In this document: one piece after another, positions 52,375 to 62,406 of the stretch
Numbering within the stretch: the first letter of the stretch is position 1
Layout of the letters: the number at the start of each line of letters is the position of its first letter
Source of the DNA: Mogibacterium neglectum
GTDB taxonomy: Bacteria > Bacillota > Clostridia > Peptostreptococcales > Anaerovoracaceae
Direction of reading: 5' to 3'
Length of the DNA: 64,000 nt
Assembly (NCBI RefSeq): GCF_030644205.1
Contig: NZ_CP128647.1
Coordinates: 930,001 to 994,000, forward strand
Notes under the pieces: generated by a model
Databases searched by the model: none
Told to the model about the DNA's origin: nothing
The model's input: only the letters and a program-made list of their open reading frames with translations
Made by a program: the position numbers and the translations under genes

Positions 52375-53847
52375 ATGGTTAGTAAAGAAAAGAGATTTGT
52401 TCTTCATATAGTGTTTGCCTCCCTAATGATATTTGGGGCTTTCACGGTCCCAGCTGTTTTGTTATGCATTAGATATCAGGATTATAACGAACTAGCTCAT
52501 ATTGGGACGATATCAATATCAACATTAATTATAGGCTTTATAGGTCAGAAAGTGTTTTACTATGATGTAAATCGTATGAATTCGAGAATATGCTTTATGA
52601 CGACTATTTTTACATGGCTCACTATGATCTTCATAACATCGATTTCCTTCTACCTCAGCAGTCTTAACTTATCTTATATAGATTCTTTGTATGAAGCGGT
52701 TGCATCTTGGACAACTACTGGTACTTCGGTCGTAAACTCTGATGTTATGCCTGTTGGTCTTCAAATGTTACGCGCTTCGTGTAACTGGATGGGCGCACTC
52801 GGAATTATTGTTATTGCTTTAAACTTCCTACCTACATGGCAGTTTGTAGGAAGATCTCTTGTCATCACAGAGATAGCTGGTCCTGGATTTATGAAAATAA
52901 ATACCACTTTCAGAAAGACTTATCGAAGAGCTCTGGCAATATATATCTCTCTGACAGCAATTCAGTATGTTCTGCTTAGAATCTCGGGTCTGAAGAAAAG
53001 TGATTCCCTAATTACTTCCCTGAGCAACATCAGTACTGCCGGTTTAATGAATTTAAATAACGGTAATATTGTTGGTTATGGAATAGCTGTAAAGATAATA
53101 ATAACAATTTTCGCATTCATAAGTTCACTCAACTTTTCTATTCTATTATTAGCAACTATGAAAAAATTCAAGGAACTATCTGAGGAACCAGAATTAAAAT
53201 TCCACTCTGGAAGAATTATTATAACTGCTGGTTTTATTACGGCAATATTGTATATCACTTATAATAGAGGTCTTTCATTGCTCAAGGAATTCGGTAATGT
53301 ACTCATGCAGGTTATTTCTTATTTTACTACTGCAGGATATCAAATTACCGACACTAGCCGATGGCCAGGGGCGGCTTGTGCAATTATATTAGTTCAAATG
53401 TTTATCGGGGCATGCGCGATATCTTCTGGTGGTGGAATAAAAGCTGCAAGAACTATAATTGCCGTTAAAACGGCTTCAAGAACGCTTTATCACCACATTC
53501 ATAAGAATGCCATCAGACCCATTAAATATTCAGGAACACCGCTTAAACTCAACACACTGCTCCGTTGTAATTTGTACATTGTAATGTTTGTTGTAACGTA
53601 TCTGTTTGGGACGTTAATATTATCTATTGATCTTGATCTTAATAGCGCTCTAAACACTTCTCTTGCAATGCTGACTAATACTGGTACTTATATTAATCAA
53701 ACCGCAACAAATGGGATTATTGACGACTACTCTATATTGTCCAAGATAGTAATGATGTTTCTGATGCTTGCTGGAAGACTTGAAATCTACCCTGTTTTAC
53801 TCGTATTCTTCAAAAACTTCTGGAAGAATGATAACGAATTTTTGTAA
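52375..53847 (+). CDS. TrkH family potassium uptake protein, divergent second copy
   Basis: A 490-residue TrkH paralogue with the same fold as the preceding gene but clearly diverged. The four filters read VASWTTTGTSVV, LSNISTAGLMNL, YFTTAGYQITD and MLTNTGTYINQ, so each filter glycine is still there. The loop sequences around them are less conserved, and the GGGIKAARTI segment replaces AGGIKIIRVL. GAGGATATC gives a good RBS, 12 bases after the first copy. It may be an alternative pore using the same TrkA, or one with different ion selectivity (Na+/K+); sequence alone does not say. Confidence 0.9.
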   Translation: MVSKEKRFVLHIVFASLMIFGAFTVPAVLLCIRYQDYNELAHIGTISISTLIIGFIGQKVFYYDVNRMNSRICFMTTIFTWLTMIFITSISFYLSSLNLSYIDSLYEAVASWTTTGTSVVNSDVMPVGLQMLRASCNWMGALGIIVIALNFLPTWQFVGRSLVITEIAGPGFMKINTTFRKTYRRALAIYISLTAIQYVLLRISGLKKSDSLITSLSNISTAGLMNLNNGNIVGYGIAVKIIITIFAFISSLNFSILLLATMKKFKELSEEPELKFHSGRIIITAGFITAILYITYNRGLSLLKEFGNVLMQVISYFTTAGYQITDTSRWPGAACAIILVQMFIGACAISSGGGIKAARTIIAVKTASRTLYHHIHKNAIRPIKYSGTPLKLNTLLRCNLYIVMFVVTYLFGTLILSIDLDLNSALNTSLAMLTNTGTYINQTATNGIIDDYSILSKIVMMFLMLAGRLEIYPVLLVFFKNFWKNDNEFL

Positions 53848-53856
53848 AAATAAAAT

Positions 53857-53912
53857 GCTTCAGATAAGAATGAGTTCTATGTATCTCATCCTGATCTTAA
53901 GCTTATTTTTTA
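53857..53912. terminator. Bidirectional terminator after the trk operon
   Basis: GCTTCAGATAAGAATGAG (53857-53874) pairs with CTCATCCTGATCTTAAGC (53885-53902) at 15 of 18 positions and is followed by TTATTTTTT on the plus strand. It serves convergent trk and rnr. Confidence 0.85.
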
Positions 53913-53940
53913 GCATCAACTCTTTTAGTGTTCAGTAATA

Positions 53941-55905
53941 TCACTGCCCAACGAGATCAAAATTAATATATCCGTCTTCTAGACTAGCATCTATTACTAT
54001 TATCTTAACAGGCTGACCGAGGGTAATTACTCTACCACTAACCTCATCAATAGCAGAGTAAGTCTTTTCATCAAGGATATATCTATTGCCAAGTAAATTG
54101 ATATTTATAAATCCTTCTATAGTATTGTCTAGCTCAACATAAATACCGTGAGATTTTACACCGCTTACGACACCATTGAACTCTCTGCCAATATGATTAC
54201 GCATATAGATAACTTGATAGTGCTTTGTGATCTTTCTCTCCAGTTCCATAGCCTTTCGCTCTGTCACTGATACATGTTTACAAGCATAATCCAAGAACGA
54301 ATTATACTCTCTGTCAATAGAAAAAAATTCACCTAAATGAATTTGATTCTTAATTGTTCTATGTACTAGTAAATCAGCATATCTTCTTATTGGTGATGTA
54401 AAATGACAATAGTACTTAAACGCAAGTCCGTAATGTCCTAAGCATTCCGGTGAATAATATGCCTTCTGCATTGTTCTAATCATCACTCGACTTACTAGAG
54501 CTTCTTCTGGCTTGCCATCAAGCATACATAGAATATTGCTTAACTCTTTTGTCTTTATCGAATCTGATTTTCCATTGAGGCAAAAGCCTAGGTTCATCAA
54601 AACTTCTTTTAGCTCCATCATTTTAAGCGCATCAGGCTTCTCGTGAACTCTGTAAGCAAATGGCACTTTTGCCCAGAAATAGTGCTCTGCAACAGTCTTG
54701 TTGGCTACGAGCATAAATTCCTCTATCATGCGATTTGCTACTCTGCGCTCAGACAGCACAACATCTGTCGGCTCACCATCATCATTTAGGATTATCTTTG
54801 ATTCAGGCAAATCAAATTCCAGACTTCCGTCACGTTTACGTCTTCTAGATAGGACATAATATAAATCAAATGCATCACTAAGCATCGGAAACACATCGCT
54901 ATACTTTCTGATTAAATCTTCATCATGATCCTCTAGCATATTCGATACATCATCATATATAAGTCTATAGTTAGACTCTATTATAGATTCGCAAATATCG
55001 TAATTTACAACGTGCCCCTCATCGTCAATTTCCATTGCACAGGTAAGTGTAAGTCTTTCGACCCTAGGATTTAAACTGCACTCACCATTTGAAAGACGTT
55101 CAGGAAGCATAGGTAAAACTCGGTCTGGTAAATATACACTATTTCCTCGATTTAAAGCTTCTTTATCAAGCATACTACCTACACGAACATATTCTGCAAC
55201 GTCTGCGATATGTACGAGCAATTCATAGTTTCCACTATCCAGCTGGCTAACGCTTATAGCATCGTCAAAATCCTTTGAATCAGCCCCATCAATAGTTACA
55301 GTCATGAGTTCTCTATAGTCCTTACGTCCAAGAGAAGGAGCAATTTTAACTTTATTAGCTACCGCATCAGCTTCGTTAATGACTCGATTAAAAAAATGAG
55401 GTTTTACGCCATAATCAGCCATTTGACTCAAAATAAATGCATCTCTATCTCCTGCCATAGCTACTACAGTTTTAATCCTACCTTCAGCAATATAATCACC
55501 TTTAGGATATCTAATAATCTTTGCTTTAACTACATCTCCAGTTTTTGCTGAGCCAATATTCTTTTTAGATATCATTATGTAGTCTTTGTTATTATTAATC
55601 GGATATACAAGATATAAGCCACGTTCCATAATTAAATGTCCGACAACATACTGACAGCTGCGCTCTATGATTTTAATTATATTGCCTTCAAAAGCTCCGC
55701 GCCGTCTGTTATTTTCACGTGCTTTCACTCGCACGATATCTCCATTCATAGCACCATTCATATCCCTACCAGATACAAATACATCATCCCCATTATTAGG
55801 ACACACGAAACCAAACCCACGCTTGTTCTTCATGAGCTTACCTTCTACTATCACATATTTCCTAGTGCTTCTTTTTGGCTTTGTTATCTTTCTTTTTCTA
55901 GACAT
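53941..55905 (-). CDS. rnr: Ribonuclease R
   Basis: 3'-5' exoribonuclease for structured RNA; 654 residues. Cold-shock-like N-terminal domains (GFGFVCPNNGDDVFVSGRDM), the RNB catalytic domain with DGADSKDFDDAISV (acidic metal ligands), HIADVAEYVRVGSMLDKEA and LPMLPERLSNGECSLNP, and a C-terminal S1 domain are seen. The ATG at 55905 is chosen: AGG lies 5 bases before it, and the longer frame starting at 55941 would begin inside the upstream terminator. smpB, the common next gene, is not here. Confidence 0.95.
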   Translation of the reverse strand: MSRKRKITKPKRSTRKYVIVEGKLMKNKRGFGFVCPNNGDDVFVSGRDMNGAMNGDIVRVKARENNRRRGAFEGNIIKIIERSCQYVVGHLIMERGLYLVYPINNNKDYIMISKKNIGSAKTGDVVKAKIIRYPKGDYIAEGRIKTVVAMAGDRDAFILSQMADYGVKPHFFNRVINEADAVANKVKIAPSLGRKDYRELMTVTIDGADSKDFDDAISVSQLDSGNYELLVHIADVAEYVRVGSMLDKEALNRGNSVYLPDRVLPMLPERLSNGECSLNPRVERLTLTCAMEIDDEGHVVNYDICESIIESNYRLIYDDVSNMLEDHDEDLIRKYSDVFPMLSDAFDLYYVLSRRRKRDGSLEFDLPESKIILNDDGEPTDVVLSERRVANRMIEEFMLVANKTVAEHYFWAKVPFAYRVHEKPDALKMMELKEVLMNLGFCLNGKSDSIKTKELSNILCMLDGKPEEALVSRVMIRTMQKAYYSPECLGHYGLAFKYYCHFTSPIRRYADLLVHRTIKNQIHLGEFFSIDREYNSFLDYACKHVSVTERKAMELERKITKHYQVIYMRNHIGREFNGVVSGVKSHGIYVELDNTIEGFININLLGNRYILDEKTYSAIDEVSGRVITLGQPVKIIVIDASLEDGYINFDLVGQ

Positions 55906-55932
55906 CTCACCCTGCTTGTAAATATAAAAATA

Positions 55933-55950
55933 GGCCGACAAAAGTCGGCC
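55933..55950 (-). terminator. Terminator between ispH-rpsA and rnr
   Basis: GGCCGAC-TTTT-GTCGGCC, a perfect 7-bp stem, is followed by TATTTTTATATTT on the minus strand. It ends the glycolytic/ispH-rpsA transcript and shows that the rnr start lies downstream of 55933. Confidence 0.92.
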
Positions 55951-55969
55951 ATGACAATCTATTTATTAT

Positions 55970-57943
55970 TTATTCTTCTGTTGCTTCAGCTTCAGTTTCA
56001 GTTTCTTCATCACCAAGCAATGCCTTAATGCTTAGACTGATTCTCTTTCTATCTGCATCGATTTCCATAATCTTAGCAGTTATCGAATCTCCAAGCTCTA
56101 ACTCGTCAGAAACATTCTCAACTCTTCTGTTAGCAATCTCAGAAATATGGACTAGCCCATCAAGACCAGCTTCTAGCTCAACAAATGCGCCATAGTCTTT
56201 AATCTGAACTACTTTACCTTCGATAATCTGTCCAATCTCATACTTGGAACCAACTAATGACCATGGTTCAGGCTGAGTCTGCTTTAGACCGAGTGAAATC
56301 TTTCCTTTCTCTTCATTTAATGCAAGAATCTTAACGTTGATAATGTCTCCGATATTAAGAACCTCCTTAGGATGCTTAAGTTTACCCCAAGAAATTTCAG
56401 AGATGTGAAGAAGTCCGTCAACACCACCGATGTCTACGAATGCACCGTAGTCAGTGAATCTCATTACTTTACCCTCAACAACATCGCCAACATTTAGGTT
56501 TGCCCAAATCTCTGCTACCTGCTTACGCTTTTCGTCAACTAGTACAGCCTTTCTTGAGAAAACTGCTCTGTTACGCTTGTTGTCAACCTTGATAACCTCA
56601 ACATCTACTGTCTGTCCTAGGAATTCGTCGGCATTTTCAACATATCTATCAGATAGCTGAGAAAGAGGAATAAATCCTGAAATCTCCTTGTATGCTGCAA
56701 TTACTCCGCTGTTAACAGATTTAACTAGCTTAACTGAAATGATTTCCTTATTAGTCTGTGCGGCAGCAAGTTCCTTGAAGTTCTCATTCATCTCGAGTCT
56801 CTTCTTGGAAAGAAGAATTCCACCCTCTCCATCATCTGACTTCATTACCTTGGCCTGGATTTCATCACCTTCCTTGAATAAGTCAGCTAGAGTCTGTCCT
56901 GGCTCCAGAGATACCTCATTCTCCAAAAGAATTCCATCCTTCTTGCATCCAATGTTAACGATTACCTCGTTATCCATTACCTGATGCACAGTTCCATCAA
57001 CAATTTCTCCAGGTCTTGGTAGACGTAAAGAATTCTCAATGTCATCCATATAATCCAACATTGGATTATGATCCACATTAGCTGTGACATTTTCGCTCAT
57101 ACTAGCAATAACCTCCTTAATAATCCATTCGGGTGTTGAAGCACCCGCAGTTATCCCTATTTTATTATAATTGCCCAGTTCTTTCAACTCTAAATCTGAA
57201 ATGTCCTGTATAAATAATGCATTTTTACAGGTTTTTTTTGCTATTTCATATAGTTTTTTTGAATTTGAGCTATTAGGGTCTCCAATAACAACCATAACGT
57301 CTACTTTTTCAGATAGTTTTGCACAGCTCTCTTGTCGATCTCTAGTCGCATTGCAGATGGTATTTTTTATCTCATATTTAAAAGATTTTTCATCGAAAAC
57401 GCGAAGTATTGAATCCAGTAGTTCTCTTTTTATTGTTGTCTGACATACTATCAAAGGGATTTTGTCAGAATTAAAATTATTGACGAATTGCTCTGCCTTT
57501 TCTTCGTTCTCGAGAATTATACCTGCGTAATCACACCAGCCATTAGTAGCCTTAACTTCTTGATGATTTGCACTCCCAATGATTATGACTGGTCTACCGT
57601 CTTTATGAGCCGATAAAACCAAATTATGAATCTTAGTAACGAATACGCAAGTAGTGTCTATTAACTCTATATTCTTTAATTCTGCCTGATCGTAAAATTC
57701 CTTTGGTTCCCCATGAGAACGTACAATTACCACATCACCTTCTTTTGCTTCATCGAGAGATGAAATCGTTTTTACTCCCATAGATGCAACTTTGTCAATG
57801 ACAGCGCTATTATGAATTAGATTGCCGCACGTGTATGTAGTGCGGCAATCTTTTTTAGCTCTATCTATTTGTTCAAAGGTCTTATCAATGGCTTTCTCTA
57901 CGCCAAAACAAAACCCAGAATGATCAGCTCTTATTATTTCCAA
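55970..57943 (-). CDS. ispH-rpsA: Bifunctional HMBPP reductase (IspH) / ribosomal protein S1 fusion
   Basis: A 657-residue fusion. Residues 1 to about 285 are IspH, with the three [4Fe-4S] cysteines C12 (GFCFGVEKA), C99 (DTTCVFV) and C197 (NTICNATRD). It makes IPP and DMAPP, the last step of the MEP isoprenoid pathway. Residues about 307-640 are four S1 RNA-binding domains (the clearest are VVEGKVMRFTDYGAFVDIGG and IIEGKVVQIKDYGAFVELEA), followed by a Glu/Thr tail. The start is TTG at 57943 behind GGGGG. The fusion is known in Clostridia. It replaces a separate rpsA and is transcribed after eno. Confidence 0.95.
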   Translation of the reverse strand: MEIIRADHSGFCFGVEKAIDKTFEQIDRAKKDCRTTYTCGNLIHNSAVIDKVASMGVKTISSLDEAKEGDVVIVRSHGEPKEFYDQAELKNIELIDTTCVFVTKIHNLVLSAHKDGRPVIIIGSANHQEVKATNGWCDYAGIILENEEKAEQFVNNFNSDKIPLIVCQTTIKRELLDSILRVFDEKSFKYEIKNTICNATRDRQESCAKLSEKVDVMVVIGDPNSSNSKKLYEIAKKTCKNALFIQDISDLELKELGNYNKIGITAGASTPEWIIKEVIASMSENVTANVDHNPMLDYMDDIENSLRLPRPGEIVDGTVHQVMDNEVIVNIGCKKDGILLENEVSLEPGQTLADLFKEGDEIQAKVMKSDDGEGGILLSKKRLEMNENFKELAAAQTNKEIISVKLVKSVNSGVIAAYKEISGFIPLSQLSDRYVENADEFLGQTVDVEVIKVDNKRNRAVFSRKAVLVDEKRKQVAEIWANLNVGDVVEGKVMRFTDYGAFVDIGGVDGLLHISEISWGKLKHPKEVLNIGDIINVKILALNEEKGKISLGLKQTQPEPWSLVGSKYEIGQIIEGKVVQIKDYGAFVELEAGLDGLVHISEIANRRVENVSDELELGDSITAKIMEIDADRKRISLSIKALLGDEETETEAEATEE

Positions 57944-57962
57944 TTATCCCCCTTACCTGCTC

Positions 57963-59243
57963 TTAGAAACACTTTTTCCCAGGGAATTTAGCACCAGCGC
58001 CAAGTCCATCTTCAATTCTTAGAAGCTGATTATATTTAGCAACTCTATCTGTACGCGCAGGCGCTCCAGTTTTAATCTGTCTAGCATTGATACCAACTAC
58101 CAAATCGGCAATAGTAGTATCTTCAGTCTCACCAGATCTGTGCGAAACGATAGCATTGTATCCGTTCTTTTTAGCAAGCTCAATCGCCTCTAGTGTCTCA
58201 GAGATGCTTCCAATCTGGTTAAGTTTAATTAAAATTGTATTCGCACAGCCTAACTCAATTCCCTTTGCCAATTTTTCTGGATTTGTAACAAATAGATCGT
58301 CACCAACAATCTGAACCTTGTTTCCAAGCTTCTCTGTCATAAGCTTCCAACCATCCCAATCATCTTCATCCATTCCATCCTCGATGGAAGCAATTGGGTA
58401 CTTGTCACAGAATTCAGCCCAGTTTTGAACTAGTTCTGCTGCGCTGAACTCTCTGCCTGACTTTGGCATCTTATAGAACCCGGTCTTGTCAGTCTTCCAG
58501 CCGCTTGCCGCAGCATCAATTGCGATGACAAAATCATCGCCTGGTTTATAACCAGCATTCTTGATAGCTGCTAAAATATAGTCTAGCACTTCAAATTCAT
58601 CTTTAAGATCTGGAGCAAATCCACCTTCATCACCAATTCCTACTGAATATCCTGCCTTTTTTAGATCTTTACCTAATTGGTGATATACTTCAGCACACCA
58701 TCTTAAGCATTCTCTGAAGGAAGGGGCGCCTACAGGCATAATCATGAATTCCTGTACATCTACTGTATTTGATGCGTGCTCTCCTCCATTTAGGATATTC
58801 ATCATTGGAACAGGTAGTGTATTGGCATTAATGCCGCCGAAAAATTTAAATAGCGGAATACCTAATGATTTAGCTGCCGCCTTAGAGCAAGCAAGCGAAA
58901 CTGCAAGAATAGCATTAGCTCCAAAATTACTTTTTTCTTTTGTTCCATCTGCATCAATCATCAGTTTCTCTAATGTATATATATCCTGAGCATCCTTGCC
59001 AAGAAGTAAAGTTTTAATCTCATTGTTAACGTGATATACCGCTTTAGAAACGCCCTTGCCACCATATCGAGATTTATCACCATCTCTAAGCTCAAGAGCT
59101 TCATATATGCCTGTTGATGCACCACTTGGTGTATCTCCAACTGCAACAGTCCCATCTTCTAGCCATACCTCAGCTTCTACTGTAGGATTTCCTCTTGAAT
59201 CAAGAATTTCTCTGCCAATTACATTTGTGATTTTAGATGACAT
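57963..59243 (-). CDS. eno: Enolase
   Basis: Converts 2-phosphoglycerate to PEP; 426 residues. [46 protein letters not shown] (metal Asp/Glu), [34 protein letters not shown] (catalytic Lys) and [11 protein letters not shown] are intact. The ATG at 59243 has GGAGGG 6 bases upstream; an in-frame TTG at 59273 would add ten odd residues and is rejected. It closes the gap-pgk-tpiA-eno set; phosphoglycerate mutase is absent from the cluster. Confidence 0.97.
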   Translation of the reverse strand: MSSKITNVIGREILDSRGNPTVEAEVWLEDGTVAVGDTPSGASTGIYEALELRDGDKSRYGGKGVSKAVYHVNNEIKTLLLGKDAQDIYTLEKLMIDADGTKEKSNFGANAILAVSLACSKAAAKSLGIPLFKFFGGINANTLPVPMMNILNGGEHASNTVDVQEFMIMPVGAPSFRECLRWCAEVYHQLGKDLKKAGYSVGIGDEGGFAPDLKDEFEVLDYILAAIKNAGYKPGDDFVIAIDAAASGWKTDKTGFYKMPKSGREFSAAELVQNWAEFCDKYPIASIEDGMDEDDWDGWKLMTEKLGNKVQIVGDDLFVTNPEKLAKGIELGCANTILIKLNQIGSISETLEAIELAKKNGYNAIVSHRSGETEDTTIADLVVGINARQIKTGAPARTDRVAKYNQLLRIEDGLGAGAKFPGKKCF

Positions 59244-59305
59244 ACCATACCCTCCGTTTGAAAATAAATTCAATACAATATTATTCGCATAATATTTATC
59301 TGTAA

Positions 59306-60067
59306 TTATTGTAGTTTGAAAGCTGCATTTGCAATTTCCATAAATGTACCAACCTCAAGGCTTGCGCCTCCTATCAATCCTCCGTTAATATCAGGCTTTT
59401 TTAGAAGTTCATCGGCATTTGAAGGCTTCATACTACCTCCATACTGAATTATTATTGCTTCAGCAGTTTCCCTTCCGTACATACCCTCTACCATTCCTCT
59501 GATAAATCCACACATCTCTTCTGCCTGATCTGGATTCGCCGTCTTACCTGTGCCTATTGCCCAAATTGGTTCATATGCTATAACAATCTGTTCTACCTCC
59601 GCTGGTGTGAATCCATCTAAATCTTCAGTGATCTGGCTACTAACAAACAGCATTGCATTACCAGCATCCCTAATCTCAAGACTTTCACCAACGCATAAAA
59701 TAGGTGTGATTTCTTCGGTTAAAAGCGCTTTAAGTTTTCTATTTACCGTACTATCTGTCTCAGCAAAATATTCTCTTCTTTCAGAATGTCCCACTATACA
59801 AACGTCTATGTCAAGTTCCTTTAGCATAGGTACGGAGATTTCTCCCGTGTAAGCACCACTCTTCTCAAAATGAACATTCTGTGCACCTACCTTTATACCA
59901 GTACCATCAAATGCCCTCTTGAGTGTTTCAAGCTGTGTAAATGGTGCAATGATTGCTAATTGTTCTGGATGTGCAATATTCTCGCCTTTTAATTGATTAG
60001 CAAAGCTTTTTGCTTCAGCAATTGATTTATTCATCTTCCAATTACCAGCAATTAAAAATTTTTTCAT
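59306..60067 (-). CDS. tpiA: Triosephosphate isomerase
   Basis: Interconverts DHAP and glyceraldehyde-3-phosphate; 253 residues. [10 protein letters not shown] (catalytic Asn/Lys), [15 protein letters not shown] (catalytic His), [23 protein letters not shown] (catalytic Glu) and the phosphate-gripping [16 protein letters not shown] and GGLIGGASL are complete. Normal length. It follows pgk by 21 bases. Confidence 0.98.
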   Translation of the reverse strand: MKKFLIAGNWKMNKSIAEAKSFANQLKGENIAHPEQLAIIAPFTQLETLKRAFDGTGIKVGAQNVHFEKSGAYTGEISVPMLKELDIDVCIVGHSERREYFAETDSTVNRKLKALLTEEITPILCVGESLEIRDAGNAMLFVSSQITEDLDGFTPAEVEQIVIAYEPIWAIGTGKTANPDQAEEMCGFIRGMVEGMYGRETAEAIIIQYGGSMKPSNADELLKKPDINGGLIGGASLEVGTFMEIANAAFKLQ

Positions 60068-60088
60068 CTAAACATCCTACCTCTTTTT

Positions 60089-61273
60089 TTATTTATCACT
60101 TAAGCAAGCTATTCCAGGAAGCTTTTTTCCCTCTAGGAATTCGAGACTTGCTCCACCTCCTGTGGAAATATGCGTCATCTTATCAGCTAATCCAAAAGAA
60201 GTAACTGCTGCAGCTGAATCTCCACCACCGATTATTGTAGTAGCATTAATTGATGCTAAGCATTCTGCAATAGCTCTTGTTCCAGAGGCAAAAGTTGGCA
60301 TCTCAAAAACTCCCATCGGTCCATTCCAAACAATAGTCTTGCACTTCTCAAGTTCGCTGCAGTATAACTGCTCAGATTTTGGTCCAATATCCATCCCCAT
60401 CATATCATCAGGAATCTCCGAAACACTGCAAACTTCATGCTCAGATTCATTTGAAAACTCTTTAGCTGCTACCACATCTACTGGTAGTACAAGCTTTACT
60501 CCCTTTGCACCAGCTTCTGCCTTTATCTTGTCTATAAGTTCAAAGCCTTCTTCATCGAAAAGAGATTTTCCAATGCTATAGCCTTCAGCTTTTAAGAATG
60601 TATAAACCATCCCTCCGCCTATAAATAAGTAATCTATCTTATCTAATAAGTTAATTATAACCGGGATTTTATCTTTTACTTTTGCACCACCCATTATTGC
60701 AGCTAGTGGTCTCTCTGGCTTTTCAATTGCAGCACCTAAAAATTTCAGTTCCTTCTCAATCAAGAATCCTGACACCGCAGGAATATAATCCGCAATACCT
60801 GTTGTTGAAGCATGCGCTCTATGCGCTGTTCCAAATGCATCCTGTACAAACACATCACCGAGAGATGCAAGCTCTCGTGCAAAACCAGGATCATTTTTCG
60901 TTTCTTCATTTCTATATCTTACATTTTCAAGAAGTGCAACTTCAGAAGGAGAAAGATTTTTCACTTCTTCGAAAACCTTTTCGTCCACCACTGAATCAGA
61001 TTTTATGAAATTAACATGAGCTTCAAGTCTCTCACTAAGCCTTTCTGCTACTGAAGAGAGCGAGAATTCCTGATTAGGCTCACCTTTTGGTCTACCAAGA
61101 TGCGATAAAATCACAACTTTTGCGCCATGATCACGTAGATACTTTATCGTAGGTAATGCAGCAACAATTCTAGTATCATCACTAATTCTACCATTTACAA
61201 GAGGAACATTGAAGTCACATCTTACAACCGCAGTTTTATCAGTCCAGTCAATATCCCTAATCGTCTTCTTCAT
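60089..61273 (-). CDS. pgk: Phosphoglycerate kinase
   Basis: Glycolytic ATP-forming step; 394 residues. VVRCDFNVPLVNGRISDDTRI (substrate-binding), ILSHLGRPKGEP, ENVRYRNEE, GGAKVKDKIPVI, VWNGPMGVFEMPTFASGT and IIGGGDSAAAV are all conserved. GAGG precedes the ATG. A hairpin lies in the 71-base gap behind gap. Confidence 0.98.
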   Translation of the reverse strand: MKKTIRDIDWTDKTAVVRCDFNVPLVNGRISDDTRIVAALPTIKYLRDHGAKVVILSHLGRPKGEPNQEFSLSSVAERLSERLEAHVNFIKSDSVVDEKVFEEVKNLSPSEVALLENVRYRNEETKNDPGFARELASLGDVFVQDAFGTAHRAHASTTGIADYIPAVSGFLIEKELKFLGAAIEKPERPLAAIMGGAKVKDKIPVIINLLDKIDYLFIGGGMVYTFLKAEGYSIGKSLFDEEGFELIDKIKAEAGAKGVKLVLPVDVVAAKEFSNESEHEVCSVSEIPDDMMGMDIGPKSEQLYCSELEKCKTIVWNGPMGVFEMPTFASGTRAIAECLASINATTIIGGGDSAAAVTSFGLADKMTHISTGGGASLEFLEGKKLPGIACLSDK

Positions 61274-61305
61274 GTCGTGTACCTCACTTGTACAAAATAA
61301 ACGAT

Positions 61306-61328
61306 ATGCCGCGCAGAGTGCACGGCAT
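61306..61328 (-). other. Hairpin in the gap-pgk intergenic region
   Basis: ATGCCGTGC and GCGCGGCAT, 5-base loop, form a stem with one mismatch. On the minus strand ATCGTTTATTTTG follows. It could partly terminate transcription after gap or be an RNA-processing/stability site that raises gap mRNA over the rest of the operon. Confidence 0.55.
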
Positions 61329-61344
61329 CATATAGCTATAATTC

Positions 61345-62358
61345 TTATTTATTATCAACTTTTCCCATGTGCTGAATGAGTCTTAAAAGCTGTACGCTAT
61401 ATCCATACTCATTATCATAGAACATAATAAACTTGAAGAACTTGTCATTTAACTCGATTCCTTCTCTTGTATCGAATATGCAGGTGCAAGGATCTCCAAT
61501 GAAATCACAGGAAACCACTTCATCATCAACGAATTCAATGATTCCCTTGAACTCATTTTCAGAAGCTTCTTTTACCTTAGCGCAAATATCATCGTAAGAT
61601 GCTGAGTTCTTAAGGATAAGATTTAAATCGATAACCGATACATTAGCTGTCGGTACACGATAAGCTTTGCCAGTTAGTCTTCCTTCCAATTCTGGAATTA
61701 CAAGAGATACAGCCTTTGCAGCACCTGTCGTTGTAGGAATTATATTGTTAAATACAGATCTCCCAGTTCTCCAATCCTTCATAGATCTTGCATCAACCAC
61801 TTTCTGCTTAGCTGTCGCCGCATGGATAGTTGACATCAGCCCCTGATCAATTCCCCAGTTATCATTGATAACCTTGCAGAGAGGTGCCAGGCAGTTTGTA
61901 GTACAAGATGCATTAGAAACAACATTAAACTTACTGTCGTATTCATCATGATTAACACCATATACATATGTGGGTGTTGCCTTGTCCTTGGCAGGAGCAG
62001 AAATAATTACTTTCTTAGCACCAGCATCAAGATGCGCCTGAGCCTTCTCCGTTGTGTTATAAGCACCTGTACCTTCAACTATATATTCAGCTCCGCACTT
62101 AGCCCAAGGAATATTCTTAGCATCATCTTCCATAAATACTGGAATCTTCTTGCCATTTACAACGATTCCATCTTCATACTTCTCAACAGTTCCTGGGAAT
62201 CTGCCGAACGTAGAATCGTATTTAAGCATATAGACGATATAATCCAGATCGGAGTTACGCCAGTTAATACCTACAATTTCGATATCTTCCATATCAAGAG
62301 CAGCTCTCATAACAACCCTTGAAATTCTTCCGAATCCGCTAATACCGACTTTAATCAT
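61345..62358 (-). CDS. gap: Glyceraldehyde-3-phosphate dehydrogenase
   Basis: A 337-residue type I GAPDH. The catalytic pair is Cys152 (SNASCTTNC) and His179 (STIHAAT). NAD-binding starts KVGISGFGRISR, and the C-terminus has FYDNEYGYSVQLLRLI. The strand-2 end that normally reads ND (Asp selecting NAD) reads GINWRNSD, so the selecting Asp is missing and an Arg follows, hinting at altered or dual NAD/NADP use (inference; similar variants exist in related Clostridia as I recall). GGAGG stands 6 bases before the ATG. First gene of gap-pgk-tpiA-eno. Confidence 0.96.
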   Translation of the reverse strand: MIKVGISGFGRISRVVMRAALDMEDIEIVGINWRNSDLDYIVYMLKYDSTFGRFPGTVEKYEDGIVVNGKKIPVFMEDDAKNIPWAKCGAEYIVEGTGAYNTTEKAQAHLDAGAKKVIISAPAKDKATPTYVYGVNHDEYDSKFNVVSNASCTTNCLAPLCKVINDNWGIDQGLMSTIHAATAKQKVVDARSMKDWRTGRSVFNNIIPTTTGAAKAVSLVIPELEGRLTGKAYRVPTANVSVIDLNLILKNSASYDDICAKVKEASENEFKGIIEFVDDEVVSCDFIGDPCTCIFDTREGIELNDKFFKFIMFYDNEYGYSVQLLRLIQHMGKVDNK

Positions 62359-62406
62359 TTTTTCCTCCTTAACATTCGAAAAAGATAGCCATTACATAAA
62401 ATACTA

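Noticed and set aside
55905-55941. Longer ribonuclease R start at 55941
   Set aside because: It would begin inside a perfect terminator stem; the ATG at 55905 has its own RBS.
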